Assembly: GCA_947649285.1 (NCBI GenBank)
Contig: CANSRB010000007.1
Span: forward strand, 1-44,705
DNA: 44,705 nt
Source: an uncultured Clostridia bacterium
Lineage (GTDB): Bacteria > Bacillota > Clostridia > Oscillospirales > Ruminococcaceae
Reading direction: 5' to 3'
The notes under the pieces were generated by a model. It saw only the letters and a list, made by a program, of their open reading frames with translations, was not told where the DNA came from and made no database searches. The position numbers and the translations under genes are program-made. This document shows positions 1-8,611 of this stretch, piece after piece. Position 1 is the first letter of the stretch, and every line of letters starts with the position of its first letter.

Positions 1-103
1 TCGAACTTCATAGTCAACATAGGTGTGCGGAGCATACAGCCAGCGGGCTATGCCCGCTGGCTGAAAAAACGCAAATTGCGTTTTTTCAAGTATGTTGATT
101 ATA
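1..103 (+). repeat. Dispersed structured repeat, family 1, copy A
   Basis: This segment matches 26648-26752 almost base for base. By hand I count about ten substitutions plus one extra A and one extra T that fall in opposite arms of the same stem. The end segments ATAGTCAACATA and TATGTTGATTAT pair with each other and enclose three hairpins: GTGTGC/GCATAC with loop GGA, an 11-bp stem starting AGCCAGCGGGC, and AAAAAACGCAA/TTGCGTTTTTT. The predicted shape is a four-way junction. The window starts inside or at the edge of the element, so its left end is not defined. No protein is encoded. Confidence 0.75.
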
Positions 104-182
104 AAACCGAAACCGTTGAAAAAGGATCCACAGGTCCGCCCACAGCCATTTATTAATACTGTTTCTTGATAAAAAGATCCAA

Positions 183-324
183 ATCTTTTTATCGCGGCGT
201 GATACGCCGCCGTGCCTGTGACCCGTCAAGAAAAGTATTGGCAACATTCTTGGCGGCTGCGCCGTCGGACCGCATCCTGCGCCCCAATAAAACGACGGCA
301 TCGTTTTATTAAGAATTCGTATAA
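183..324 (+). repeat. Dispersed structured repeat, family 2, copy A (142 bp)
   Basis: It aligns without gaps to 15959-16100, with about 15 differences in 142 positions by hand count. It contains the hairpins GCGGCGT-GAT-ACGCCGC and AATAAAACGA-CGGCA-TCGTTTTATT. In this copy, upstream bases add GATAAAAAGAT/ATCTTTTTATC (166-194) and a longer pairing of 155-169 with 224-238. The repeat ends in GAATTCGTATAA, directly followed by the ribosome site AGGAGGG of the gene at 339. It therefore forms the 5' untranslated region of that gene. The function is unknown. Confidence 0.75.
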
Positions 325-338
325 GGAGGGATTTTCCA

Positions 339-710
339 ATGAACCAAACCATTACCGCGCGTTTTGATTCAGTTGATCTGGCCACCGCTGCCGCAACCCA
401 TGTCCGCGCTCACTTTCACACCATTAAAAGTATCCGCATGGCCTGCAAAAATGCCCGCCATTATGTGGAAACGCCCCATATTTTTTCCGATCTCTTTACC
501 CCTGTCGGATACGGGCCAGCCCCTTTGCTGAATAACGGCACAATCCCGGAGCTGTTTAACGGGAATGTTTTCCGGGAAAAGCGGCAGCTTGCCGCCCATG
601 CTGACGAAGTGCAGGATGTACGGCTCTCCCTGACCCTTTCCTCCCGGGAGGCGGACGCTGTCGCCGCCTCGCTCCGCACTCAGGGCGGGATAGAGGTCCG
701 CGTTTCCTGA
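339..710 (+). CDS. Small hypothetical protein (123 aa)
   Basis: I do not recognise this protein as a named family. It has 123 residues, no signal peptide and no membrane segment. The N-terminal part (about residues 4-34) and the C-terminal part (about 92-122) each read like a strand-helix-strand unit, so the fold may be a small alpha/beta domain; this is inference. The middle (about 40-80) is rich in Asn, Pro and Gly and probably loops. The ATG at 339 follows AAGGAGGG with good spacing, which fixes the start. Family 2 repeat DNA occupies the leader immediately upstream. It is transcribed toward the minus-strand lipoprotein gene, from which a palindromic terminator separates it. Confidence 0.6.
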   Translation: MNQTITARFDSVDLATAAATHVRAHFHTIKSIRMACKNARHYVETPHIFSDLFTPVGYGPAPLLNNGTIPELFNGNVFREKRQLAAHADEVQDVRLSLTLSSREADAVAASLRTQGGIEVRVS

Positions 711-730
711 CCTGAGACAGCACAAAAAAC

Positions 731-752
731 GGGCCGCAGAATTCTGCGGCCC
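731..752 (-). terminator. Intrinsic terminator of the CAP lipoprotein gene
   Basis: This is a perfect 22-base palindrome (GGGCCGCAGAA and its complement). On the minus strand it is followed by TTTTTT, so it ends the gene at 759-1757. It may also stop readthrough from the plus-strand gene ending at 710, but the run of T on that side is poor. Confidence 0.8.
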
Positions 753-758
753 GAAGGT

Positions 759-1757
759 TTATGGTTTCCGGAAAAGCTGCGTCCAATAGGTAATACCCGT
801 ATCCGAGGTATAAATCCCAATGCCGATTTCCTCCGCCTCGGAAGATAGGATATTGGCACGATGGCCGGGGGAGTCCATCCAGGCGGCCATGATATCATCG
901 GCCCAAGCCCCTTCGCTGCGGCTGAGGTTCTCGCCCGCCCAGCTATAATAGCCGGGAATCACCGTAGACCAGCTGCTGCCGTCCGGGCGGTAATGCCCGT
1001 ACTCCTGCCCACTCTTTTCAAGCGCGTCGCATTCCTGCGCGCGGGTCTGCGCATAACCGGTCAGCTCGGAAGAAACCCGAAGCGAGGAGAGTCCCATCGC
1101 TGCACGCTCTGCATTGACCGAATCCAGAATGGACTGCTGGTCGGCAGACAGGGAAACCTGCTCTTCCGGCTGGGAGGAGGGCTCTTCCACCGTTACATGG
1201 ATCACGACCGTTGCACTCAGGCAGTCTGCCTTGCTGGCGGTCAGGGTGATTTTGCCGGAGCTGCTTTGCTCGGTGATGCGGACGGTCAGGACATTCCCAT
1301 CCAATTGGATGCCGATGCCGTTTTCCGCCTGGGCGTTATACTGCACGCCGGAAACATTGGACTCCAGCAGGACCTGTGTGGTCTGCCCGGCTTCCAGGGT
1401 GAGCGCCGTATCGCTCAGCGCCAGTTCAATCTGCTGAGGAGCCTCCGGCTCGGAAGGAGCAGAAGAAACCTCCGGAGCTTTTTCTGAAGACACCGGTGTC
1501 TCTGAAGAAACCGGCGCGGAGGAAGACTCTTCTTTGGAGGAAGCCGGCCCTTCGGAAGAAACTTCCTCCGAAGAAACCCCTTCCGAGGAATCCGCTTCTG
1601 AAGAGGTTGGCTCCGAACTCTCCTCCTGGCTGGACAGATTGGAGGAAGAACTATTTTCCGAAACAGGATCGCTGGAGTCCTTGCTGGTATTCCCGACACA
1701 GGCGGAAAGGCTCAGGAGCAAACCCAGCGTAAGGATCAAGGGAATCAATTTTTTCAT
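759..1757 (-). CDS. Lipoprotein with Ser/Glu linker, Ig-like domain and CAP (SCP/PR1) domain
   Basis: This is a 332-residue secreted lipoprotein. Residues 1-20 are a type II signal peptide ending in the lipobox LSAC with Cys20 as the lipidated residue. Residues 21-107 are a low-complexity Ser/Glu/Pro linker, probably spanning the cell wall. Residues about 108-191 resemble a bacterial Ig-like (Big2-type) beta domain. Residues about 205-332 form a CAP domain with the family marks HYRPDG (His256), AGENL (274-278) and SPGHRANIL (296-304). CAP proteins of this kind are common on Firmicute surfaces; their biochemical role is usually unknown. I chose the ATG at 1757 over an upstream in-frame start at 1793 because AGGAGT lies properly spaced before it and the signal peptide begins there. 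It forms a single-gene unit between two terminators. Confidence 0.88.
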   Translation of the reverse strand: MKKLIPLILTLGLLLSLSACVGNTSKDSSDPVSENSSSSNLSSQEESSEPTSSEADSSEGVSSEEVSSEGPASSKEESSSAPVSSETPVSSEKAPEVSSAPSEPEAPQQIELALSDTALTLEAGQTTQVLLESNVSGVQYNAQAENGIGIQLDGNVLTVRITEQSSSGKITLTASKADCLSATVVIHVTVEEPSSQPEEQVSLSADQQSILDSVNAERAAMGLSSLRVSSELTGYAQTRAQECDALEKSGQEYGHYRPDGSSWSTVIPGYYSWAGENLSRSEGAWADDIMAAWMDSPGHRANILSSEAEEIGIGIYTSDTGITYWTQLFRKP

Positions 1758-1907
1758 ATCAGTCACTCCTCTGGGGGGATTCAAAGCATCCAAAAAACTT
1801 CCGGGACCCTTCCCGGGAATAAGTTTACCTTACCACGCAGCCCGCCGGATTGTCAAGCAAAATGCCGAATGGGGAAAGATTTTCCCGCAATACCAATTGT
1901 TGATGAT

Positions 1908-1943
1908 AAAAAAGCCTCTGCTTTGATGAGCAGAGGCTTTTTT
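1908..1943 (-). terminator. Intrinsic terminator downstream of guaB
   Basis: A 14-bp stem, AAAAAAGCCTCTGC, pairs with its complement at 1930-1943 across an 8-base loop, with A and T runs on both sides. It lies just after the guaB stop on the minus strand and also upstream of the lipoprotein gene. Confidence 0.88.
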
Positions 1944-1966
1944 CAAAAACAAAGAAAGCGGCGGTA

Positions 1967-3466
1967 TTATACCGGCTTGTTATCCTTGAGCACAACGTCG
2001 TGCGCGCCGCCTTCCACAATCGAAGTGGAGGAAACCAGCGTCAGCTTGGCATTCTTCTGAAGCTCCGGAATCGTCAGCACCCCGCAGTTGCACATGGTGG
2101 AACGGACCTTTGCCAGGGAAGTGCCTACATTGTCCTTCAATGAACCGGCATACGGGACATAGGAGTCCACGCCTTCCTCAAAGGACAGCTTTTTATCGCC
2201 GCCAAGATCATACCGCTGCCAGTTGCGGGCACGGTTGGAACCTTCTCCCCAGTACTCCTTCATATAATTGCCATTGATAATGACTTTATTCGTCGGGCTT
2301 TCATCAAAGCGGGAGAAATAACGTCCCAGCATGATGAAATCAGCCCCCATAGCCAGCGCCAGCGTCATGTGATAGTCATGGACAATCCCGCCGTCGGAGC
2401 AGATCGGCACATAGATCCCGGTTTCTTCAAAATACTCATCCCGCGCCTGAGCCACTTCAATAACTGCCGTAGCCTGTCCGCGGCCAATCCCCTTGGTTTC
2501 ACGGGTAATGCAGATCGAACCGCCCCCGATGCCGATCTTGACAAAATCCGCCCCGGCTTTCGCCAAAAAGAGGAAGCCCTCCCGGTCTACGACGTTCCCG
2601 GCGCCGATCTTGACGCTGTCGCCGTAATGCTCGCGGGTCCATTCGATGGTGCGTTTCTGCCATTCGGTAAACCCTTCGGAAGAGTCAATACAGAGCACAT
2701 CTGCCCCGGCGTTTACCAAAGCAGGGATCCGCTCCGCATAGTCGCGGGTATTGATACCGGCGCCGACTACATAGCGCTTGTGGGCGTCCAGCAGCTCATT
2801 GGTATTCTCCTTGTGGGAGGAGTAGTCCTTGCGGAATACCATATATTTCAGGCGGCCGTTTTCATCGACCAGGGGCAGGGAGTTGAGCTTATGCTCCCAA
2901 ATAATATCGTTGCATTCCTTCAGAGTAGTCGTATCGCTTGCGCAGATCAGCTTTTCATACGGGGTCATAAAGTCCGCCACCCGGGTATCCAGGCTCATGC
3001 GGGAGATCCGGTAATCCCGTCCGGTCACTACGCCGAGCAGCTTGCCGTTGCTGGAACCATCCTCCGTAACCGCGATGGTGGAATGGCCGGTTTTTTCCGT
3101 CAGCGCCAGGATATCTCCCAAAGTCGCGTCCGGACGGATATTGGAATCGCTGGTGACAAAGCCGGCTTTATAGCTCTTGACACGGGCAACCATCGCCGCT
3201 TCATCCTCGATCGTCTGAGAACCGTAAATGAACGAAATGCCGCCCTCCTTAGCCAGAGCAATCGCCATTTTATCGTCCGAAACCGACTGCATAATCGCGG
3301 AAACCAGCGGGATATTCATGGTGATCGCGGAGGTTTCCCCTTTTTTGAATTTGACGACGGGGGTTTTCAGGCTGACGTTCGAGGGAACGCACTCGGCGGA
3401 AGAATACCCCGGTACCAATAGGTATTCGCCAAAAGTATGCGAAGGTTCGCTGAAATAAAATGCCAT
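1967..3466 (-). CDS. guaB: IMP dehydrogenase
   Basis: It oxidises IMP to XMP with NAD+, the committed step of guanine nucleotide synthesis, in the cytosol. The 499-residue protein shows the IMPDH layout: a TIM-barrel start, a pair of CBS domains at about 103-220, then the rest of the barrel. The catalytic loop [18 protein letters not shown] has the nucleophile Cys at residue 319. The phosphate-binding segment SDGG lies near 357-360 and the mobile-flap segment near 405-425. The loop and flap wording differ from the Bacillus consensus, so this belongs to a divergent IMPDH branch, but the family call is secure. The start at 3466 follows AAGGAG. It is monocistronic, with its own promoter at 3502-3530 and a terminator at 1908-1943. 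Confidence 0.95.
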   Translation of the reverse strand: MAFYFSEPSHTFGEYLLVPGYSSAECVPSNVSLKTPVVKFKKGETSAITMNIPLVSAIMQSVSDDKMAIALAKEGGISFIYGSQTIEDEAAMVARVKSYKAGFVTSDSNIRPDATLGDILALTEKTGHSTIAVTEDGSSNGKLLGVVTGRDYRISRMSLDTRVADFMTPYEKLICASDTTTLKECNDIIWEHKLNSLPLVDENGRLKYMVFRKDYSSHKENTNELLDAHKRYVVGAGINTRDYAERIPALVNAGADVLCIDSSEGFTEWQKRTIEWTREHYGDSVKIGAGNVVDREGFLFLAKAGADFVKIGIGGGSICITRETKGIGRGQATAVIEVAQARDEYFEETGIYVPICSDGGIVHDYHMTLALAMGADFIMLGRYFSRFDESPTNKVIINGNYMKEYWGEGSNRARNWQRYDLGGDKKLSFEEGVDSYVPYAGSLKDNVGTSLAKVRSTMCNCGVLTIPELQKNAKLTLVSSTSIVEGGAHDVVLKDNKPV

Positions 3467-3501
3467 TCCTATCTCTCCTTTTTGAAATTTTGATTTTTGC
3501 T

Positions 3502-3530
3502 ATCATACCACAAACCGCCTCCGTTTTCAA
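3502..3530 (-). promoter_or_regulatory. guaB promoter
   Basis: Read on the minus strand: -35 TTGAAA (3525-3530), a 17-base spacer and -10 TATGAT (3502-3507), about 30 bases before the guaB ribosome site. I see no purine riboswitch here. Confidence 0.75.
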
Positions 3531-3646
3531 GTCAATTCCTGACGGCGGGGGCAGACAAATTTCATCCCAAAACGACAGGGTTTCTGTACAGGTTGTTGTT
3601 TTTGCAGGATCCGGATCCCCTGCCTGCATCAGTCGGGACTGCAAGA

Positions 3647-3682
3647 AAGGCGCCGCTTTGCCCAAAGGCAGAGCGGCGCCTT
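3647..3682 (-). terminator. Intrinsic terminator of the AI-2E family gene
   Basis: An 11-bp stem, AAGGCGCCGCT, pairs with 672-682 a few bases after the stop codon at 3686-3688. It is followed on the minus strand by a T-rich stretch. Confidence 0.75.
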
Positions 3683-3685
3683 GTT

Positions 3686-4828
3686 TCAGCGCAGCACAAT
3701 CTTCTTTTCATGCAGGCGTTTCTTTACCGCGCGGGCAATCAGCGTATAAATCACCGCAAAGGTCGGGACACCCAGCAGTACGCCGGGCAAGCCGAACAAA
3801 CTCCCGCCGATCAGCACGGAGAACATCACCCAGATGCCGGGCAGGCCGATTGAACCTCCCACCACCCTGGGATAGATCAGGTTTGATTCAATCTGCTGGA
3901 GCACGACGATGAAAATCACGAACCAGACCGCTTTCATCGGTTCTACCATCAGCAGGATCAGCGCACCCGGAATGGTCCCGATAATCGGCCCAAAGATCGG
4001 GATTACATTGGTCAGTCCAATAATCATACTGATCAGCAGGGCATATTCCATCCCGAACAGGCTCATCCCAAGAAAGCAGAGCACCCCCAGGATTACCGCC
4101 TCGGTCAGCTGGCCGGAAACAAATCCGGAAAACCGGGCGTTCGCCAAAACGGCAACCTCCTGTGCATACGCCGCCCCTTTCGGAGGGAGGACCGCATAGG
4201 TGATCTCTTTAAGATTGCGCAGCAGCTTGTCCCGGCTGGCCAGAATATAAATACTGATAACAAACCCCAGGAACAGATTCAGGATTGCTGAAGTCACATT
4301 CACCGTAGTCTGAAAAATCGCCGGGACCGCACTGCTGAGATATTGGACCAGGTTGTCTGAAAACCGGGTCAGGAAGTCTGTGATCCCCTGATTGATACTG
4401 GTCGAAAACCCCCATTTCGTCAGGAACCGGTTGGCAAACGTCTCCAAATCGCGCAGATAGCCGGAAAGATTGCTGCCCAGCGTCGTGACCGAATCCATCA
4501 GCTGCGGAATGATAAAGGCAATCAGCGCGGTAAGAATGCCTAAAAAAGTCAGCACCGTCAGGATAATACAGACTGGTTTCCGCAGCTTGTTCCACTTGGG
4601 ATGGTTTTTCCGGTTCAGGCCGGCAAAAACCCGGTCCGTATACAGCCGCATCAGCAGGTTCAGCACAAAGGCAAAGCAAATGCCGATCAAGAACGGACTG
4701 AACAGGGACAAAACAAACTGCCCTCCCTGCATCACGACGTCGATATGCTGAAGACCCAGATAAAACAGGACGGTAAACGCCGCAATCAAAATACCCGTTT
4801 TTACTTTTTGATAATCAGGATGGTTCAT
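3686..4828 (-). CDS. AI-2E family transporter (YtvI/PerM-like membrane protein)
   Basis: This is a 380-residue polytopic membrane protein. Hydrophobic segments occur at about 10-30, 36-60, 70-95, 145-180, 215-285 and 310-345, the usual AI-2E exporter pattern with two N-terminal helices, a central extracytoplasmic stretch and a helical C-terminal half. The C-terminal signature regions GLTNVIPIFGPIIG and QQIESNLIYPRVVG are typical of the family. Members have been linked to autoinducer-2 export or ion/permease roles; the substrate here is unknown. A second member lies at 31366-32646. The start codon lies in a 9-bp stem (4827-4853) and has no standard Shine-Dalgarno, so translation may be structure-controlled. 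It follows pyk on the same strand, 89 bases downstream. Confidence 0.88.
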   Translation of the reverse strand: MNHPDYQKVKTGILIAAFTVLFYLGLQHIDVVMQGGQFVLSLFSPFLIGICFAFVLNLLMRLYTDRVFAGLNRKNHPKWNKLRKPVCIILTVLTFLGILTALIAFIIPQLMDSVTTLGSNLSGYLRDLETFANRFLTKWGFSTSINQGITDFLTRFSDNLVQYLSSAVPAIFQTTVNVTSAILNLFLGFVISIYILASRDKLLRNLKEITYAVLPPKGAAYAQEVAVLANARFSGFVSGQLTEAVILGVLCFLGMSLFGMEYALLISMIIGLTNVIPIFGPIIGTIPGALILLMVEPMKAVWFVIFIVVLQQIESNLIYPRVVGGSIGLPGIWVMFSVLIGGSLFGLPGVLLGVPTFAVIYTLIARAVKKRLHEKKIVLR

Positions 4829-4853
4829 AGGGATCTGCCCCGCGGATCCCTAT
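4827..4853 (-). promoter_or_regulatory. Hairpin enclosing the start codon of the AI-2E gene
   Basis: On the minus strand ATAGGGATC pairs perfectly with GATCCCTAT, and the second arm ends in the first two bases of the ATG at 4826-4828. The 9-base loop CGCGGGGCA holds the only Shine-Dalgarno-like GGGG. The hairpin would hide the start codon in the mRNA. Regulatory use is inferred. Confidence 0.5.
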
Positions 4854-4917
4854 ACCACCGGGACCGCTTTCCTTTCTAAATATTATCGCCGGCAAAACCG
4901 GAACATCGCCAAAAGCC

Positions 4918-6660
4918 TCAGCGCATATTGCAGATAATTCCGCGGACGGCATCCAATGTGACCCGCGTCCCGCTGTGCAGCACATCGGTGGCTCCCCGCG
5001 CGCCAACAATCACCGGCTTGCCCAGCGCCAAACCGACCACCGCCGCATGGGAATGGTCGCCGGGCTGTTCGGTAATCAGGCCGGCACAGTCCTTGATCAA
5101 ATCCAGAATCGCGTTGGAGGTATGCGGGATGACCAGGATATCCCCCTGCTTCATGGTTTTCCGGGCCTGTTCCTCGCTTTCACAGACGCAAAGCGGGGCA
5201 CAGACGCTCTCCGTGCCGATCCCGGTGCCGGTAACCAGAATATTCCCGACCACGTGAACCTTCATCATGTTCGTGGTGCCCGAGATCCCCAGCGGCACCC
5301 CGGCCGTAATGACCACCAGGTCGCCGTCTTCGACCAGGCCATGCTCTTCGGAAACATCCACCGCATGCTCAAACAGCTCGTCGTTCGAGGTTTTTTCCTC
5401 GATCAGGATTGGACGGACGCCCCAGGAAAGGTTCATCTGACGGCAGACCATGGGGGAGGTCGAACCGCCGACAATCAGGCAGTCCGGACGATATTTGGAG
5501 ATCATACGGGCGGTCTGGCCGGACTTGGTAACGGTCAGGATGGCCTTAGCGCGCAGATCCATCGCCGTGGTAACCGTCGCATGGGAAATCGCATTGGTGA
5601 TATTGGGGGCTTCGGCCATTTCACGGTTGCGGAAGCGTTTGTCATAGTCAATCGAGCTTTCCGTCTGGTTGGCAATCAGCGCCATGGTGCGGAGAGCCTC
5701 TACCGGATAGCTTCCGGCAGCGGTTTCACCCGAAAGCATGATCGCGCTCGTCCCGTCGTAAATCGCGTTGGCGACGTCGGTCGCTTCGGCGCGGGTGGGA
5801 CGGGGGTTCTTCATCATGGAATCCAGCATCTGGGTAGCGGTGATGACCTGCTTCCCAGCGTTGTATGCCTTTTTGATAATCATTTTCTGAAGAGCGGGAA
5901 GCTCTTCAAACGGGATTTCCACGCCCATATCGCCCCGGGCAACCATCACCCCGTCCGCCGTACGGAGGATTTCATCAATATTCCGCACACCGTCGTTATT
6001 TTCGATCTTGGCGATAATCCGGACATGAGGATGCCCGCAGGAAACCAGGATCTCCCGCACCTGATCCACATCATCGCCGCAGCGCACGAAGGAAGCGGCG
6101 ATAAAGTCAAAGCCCAGTTCCGCGCCGAAGATAATATCGGACCTGTCCTGCTCGCTGATGTAAGGCATGGACAGTTTTACCCCCGGCACATTAACACCCT
6201 TGCGGTTTGAAACCATACCGCCGTTAAGGACTTCGCACTGGATTTCCGTATTGGTATGGGAAAGGACGCGCAGCTCGATCAAGCCGTCGTCAATCAGGAT
6301 CCGGCAGCCGTCCGAAATATCGTTCGGCAGATTCTTATAGCTGATACTCACACGGGAATCATCACCCATCACCTCTTCGGTTGTCAGGGTAAAGAGATCC
6401 CCCTTTTCCAGCTGGATGCGGCCGTCTTTGAACAGCCCAACCCGGATCTCAGGGCCTTTTGTATCCAGCAGGGCGGCAATCGGCAGGCCCAATTCTTCCC
6501 GAAGACGGACAATCTGTTCGAAGCGGGCGCGGTGCTGCTCGTGGGTGGAATGGGAAAAATTGAACCGGGCAACATCCATCCCGTTTTTCATCAGCTCGCG
6601 GACAATTTCGTCCGATTCGGTCGCAGGGCCCAGCGTACAGATAATTTTCGTTTTTCGCAT
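4918..6660 (-). CDS. pyk: Pyruvate kinase with C-terminal PEP-utiliser-like domain
   Basis: It transfers phosphate from phosphoenolpyruvate to ADP, the last step of glycolysis. The 580-residue protein starts with the family hallmark KTKIICTLGPAT. It carries the active-site block IIAKIENNDGV followed by ARGDMGVEIP, and the helix ITATQMLDSM. The last roughly 100 residues form the extra domain seen in Bacillus-type enzymes, with SHAAVVGLALGKPVIVG resembling the mobile domain of PEP-utilising enzymes. The length fits that class. I use the ATG at 6660 because AGGAGGT lies 7 bases upstream and family homology begins there; an in-frame start at 6753 would add 31 unrelated residues. It lies upstream of the AI-2E gene and may be co-transcribed with it. 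Confidence 0.95.
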   Translation of the reverse strand: MRKTKIICTLGPATESDEIVRELMKNGMDVARFNFSHSTHEQHRARFEQIVRLREELGLPIAALLDTKGPEIRVGLFKDGRIQLEKGDLFTLTTEEVMGDDSRVSISYKNLPNDISDGCRILIDDGLIELRVLSHTNTEIQCEVLNGGMVSNRKGVNVPGVKLSMPYISEQDRSDIIFGAELGFDFIAASFVRCGDDVDQVREILVSCGHPHVRIIAKIENNDGVRNIDEILRTADGVMVARGDMGVEIPFEELPALQKMIIKKAYNAGKQVITATQMLDSMMKNPRPTRAEATDVANAIYDGTSAIMLSGETAAGSYPVEALRTMALIANQTESSIDYDKRFRNREMAEAPNITNAISHATVTTAMDLRAKAILTVTKSGQTARMISKYRPDCLIVGGSTSPMVCRQMNLSWGVRPILIEEKTSNDELFEHAVDVSEEHGLVEDGDLVVITAGVPLGISGTTNMMKVHVVGNILVTGTGIGTESVCAPLCVCESEEQARKTMKQGDILVIPHTSNAILDLIKDCAGLITEQPGDHSHAAVVGLALGKPVIVGARGATDVLHSGTRVTLDAVRGIICNMR

Positions 6661-7135
6661 TTTTCGTACCTCCTGTAAAAACGCCGGAAAGCGTTTGCTG
6701 TCATAGCTCCATTCTATGCCATAAGGATACACTATTTTGGAGAAAATATCCATCGTTTTTTCAGGAGTTTATGAGAAATTTACAATCCTGTTTTTCCCAA
6801 ATTGGATTTTTAGGGAAAGCCTATTCGATTTCTTTTGACAAAATTCGACATTTACAGTACACTGGAAATCAATACCCGATCCTTACAGCCAAAATATTCC
6901 CAAAGAATCGATTTGACTTTTTGAAACCTGCGGCAAATAGCTGCCGTGGGAAGCTTGCACTGCCGGCTTTGATGCGGGTTCCATGGGCACACCTGGGTTT
7001 TCTGGGCACATGGACTGCACGACTCACCGGCACCGAAAGCACGGGTTCACCATCCATGAAGCGACCTCCAAAGAACCCTCCGGATGTTTGGATCCGCTTT
7101 GACCGCCATGGGAAAACCCGGAAAGGGGAAGCAGA
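6661..7135. other. Intergenic region between divergent pyk and the Ser-rich protein gene
   Basis: This holds the pyk ribosome site (AGGAGGT on the minus strand), a clear plus-strand promoter at 6835-6863, and then about 265 bases of untranslated leader before the gene at 7136. The leader has GC-rich segments that could fold, but I could not match it to a riboswitch class I know. Confidence 0.5.
6835..6863 (+). promoter_or_regulatory. Promoter for the gene at 7136
   Basis: -35 TTGACA (6835-6840), a 17-base spacer and -10 TACACT (6858-6863). Transcription would begin near 6870, giving an unusually long leader. Confidence 0.65.
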
Positions 7136-8611
7136 ATGTACAAGCAAGCGATTACACGGGTCCTACTCCTGCTCTGTGCTCTGGTCTTTGTACTGAGCGT
7201 ATTATTGGTGGAAACCGTTTCAGAAACCCGGGGGTTTGCGTTGGAGCAGGCTCCTGCTCCCCTGATTTCTTCCAGTCTGGAGGGGCTCGCTGCCGCCCGA
7301 CCCTCCCAACCGGATCCGGAGCCCTCCCATCCCAGCCATGCGCCTCCTTCCTCAAAAGGAAAGCCCGGATCCCCAAATCCTTCTTATAGCCTGTCTCCCC
7401 CACGCCAAGAAGATCCTTCTTCTGCCGAAACGGAAAGGCCCCCTTCCCTGGAAAGCCGCATCCAAATCGTGCTCCCTTCCCGCTCCTCCAAGCCGGAAAG
7501 CCGTCCTTCTTCCCGGTATACGGCCTCCCGACCGGAACCCTCTTCCGAAGAAGAAAGCAGCTCCTCCCAGGAATCCTCTGAAGCCGAGTCCGAATCCACA
7601 CCGGAGATCCCATCCGCCCCGGATTCCTCCCAGGAAAGCCAGCCGGAGTCCTCCCTCCCGGCTTCTTCCGAAACCAATGCGCCCGATACCTCCTCCGAAC
7701 CGGTTTCCTCTGAGATCATTCCATCAGAACCCGATTCCTCTGAAACAGACTCTTCGGAGGCCAGTTTCCCTGAAATCAGTTCTTCAGAAGCCAGTCCCTC
7801 CGAGCCGGCTTCCTCACCGCCCGAACCACCCTCCTCCGATTCATCCGCAGAGGAACTGGAACAGCTCCGCTTGGAAAACGACCAGTGTCAGGACCGGATT
7901 GTCCAAAAATACACGCTGACCGTGACGGTCGCCCGGAGCGGCGAGGATTCCAGCCGGGAAGAAATCATCGCCTATGCCGAAGATGAACGGACCATCGCGC
8001 AGATGCTGAACCAGGTTGAGCGGGCTTTGGGGCAGTTCCCGAGCGATTATCTGGACCCGGCAAACGAATTGATCCTGGCGGGCGAAGCGGAACCCTCCCG
8101 TCAGGAGGACAGCTTTTTCCTTTGCTGCGATACCGGAACGGACATCCGGGAACTTCAGGAATTTCTTTCGGAGCGGACCTGCGTACAGTTTGAAAGTGCC
8201 CTGGAAGAAGGCTGGTTCGAGCTGGATTTCGAAGAGTTGAATCCAGTCGATTTTATGTATGGGATTCCAAGAGAGGAATACCTTTTCTCGGAGGATAATC
8301 TCTATACCGGTTACTTTTGGAGCCTGGAAGCGCAGGAAGACCCGGCGTTTGAGCTGAAGGAGCTGTTCCATCTGCTTTTTGAGGAAAATCTCCCCGAGCT
8401 GGTTTCGGAGGATACGCCGTTTTTCGGCAAGCTGGAACGGTTCTGCCTCCAGCTGACAGAATGGGAACCGGGATTTGCAGAAGTCAAGTCCGTCCGGTAT
8501 TTTTCCGGCCTGGAGCTTTCCCCCGAACCGGCTGGGTTCTTTTCCATTTTAAGTGAATGGTGGGGTCAGATCTGGGCAGCAATCCAGAACAGCGCATACA
8601 AAACCGGCTGA
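7136..8611 (+). CDS. Secreted/anchored Ser-Pro-Glu-rich protein of unknown function
   Basis: I do not recognise a named domain. Residues about 7-27 are a hydrophobic N-terminal segment, a signal peptide or membrane anchor with no lipobox Cys. Residues about 35-235 are a low-complexity region dominated by Ser, Pro and Glu with repeated SSE/PSS patterns, probably an extended cell-wall spacer. Residues about 240-491 look folded and acidic, rich in Glu, Phe and Leu, with two adjacent Cys near residue 330 (FFLCCDTG). The overall plan (anchor, spacer, C-terminal domain) resembles a surface-displayed protein. GGGGAA before the ATG at 7136 supports the start. Its 3' end overlaps the convergent acyltransferase gene by 46 bases. 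Confidence 0.7.
   Translation: MYKQAITRVLLLLCALVFVLSVLLVETVSETRGFALEQAPAPLISSSLEGLAAARPSQPDPEPSHPSHAPPSSKGKPGSPNPSYSLSPPRQEDPSSAETERPPSLESRIQIVLPSRSSKPESRPSSRYTASRPEPSSEEESSSSQESSEAESESTPEIPSAPDSSQESQPESSLPASSETNAPDTSSEPVSSEIIPSEPDSSETDSSEASFPEISSSEASPSEPASSPPEPPSSDSSAEELEQLRLENDQCQDRIVQKYTLTVTVARSGEDSSREEIIAYAEDERTIAQMLNQVERALGQFPSDYLDPANELILAGEAEPSRQEDSFFLCCDTGTDIRELQEFLSERTCVQFESALEEGWFELDFEELNPVDFMYGIPREEYLFSEDNLYTGYFWSLEAQEDPAFELKELFHLLFEENLPELVSEDTPFFGKLERFCLQLTEWEPGFAEVKSVRYFSGLELSPEPAGFFSILSEWWGQIWAAIQNSAYKTG

Noticed and set aside
2369..3421. Long plus-strand open frame of 350 codons within guaB
   Set aside because: It is antisense to a well-supported IMP dehydrogenase, and its translation resembles no family. 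GC-rich genes produce such shadows.
4975..6210. Plus-strand open frame of 411 codons within pyk
   Set aside because: It is antisense to pyruvate kinase, has no ribosome site and its composition is rich in His, Arg and Gly, as expected for a shadow frame.
6870..7135. Possible c-di-AMP or other riboswitch before the surface protein gene
   Set aside because: I could not line up the conserved sequence blocks of any class; only a long leader can be claimed.
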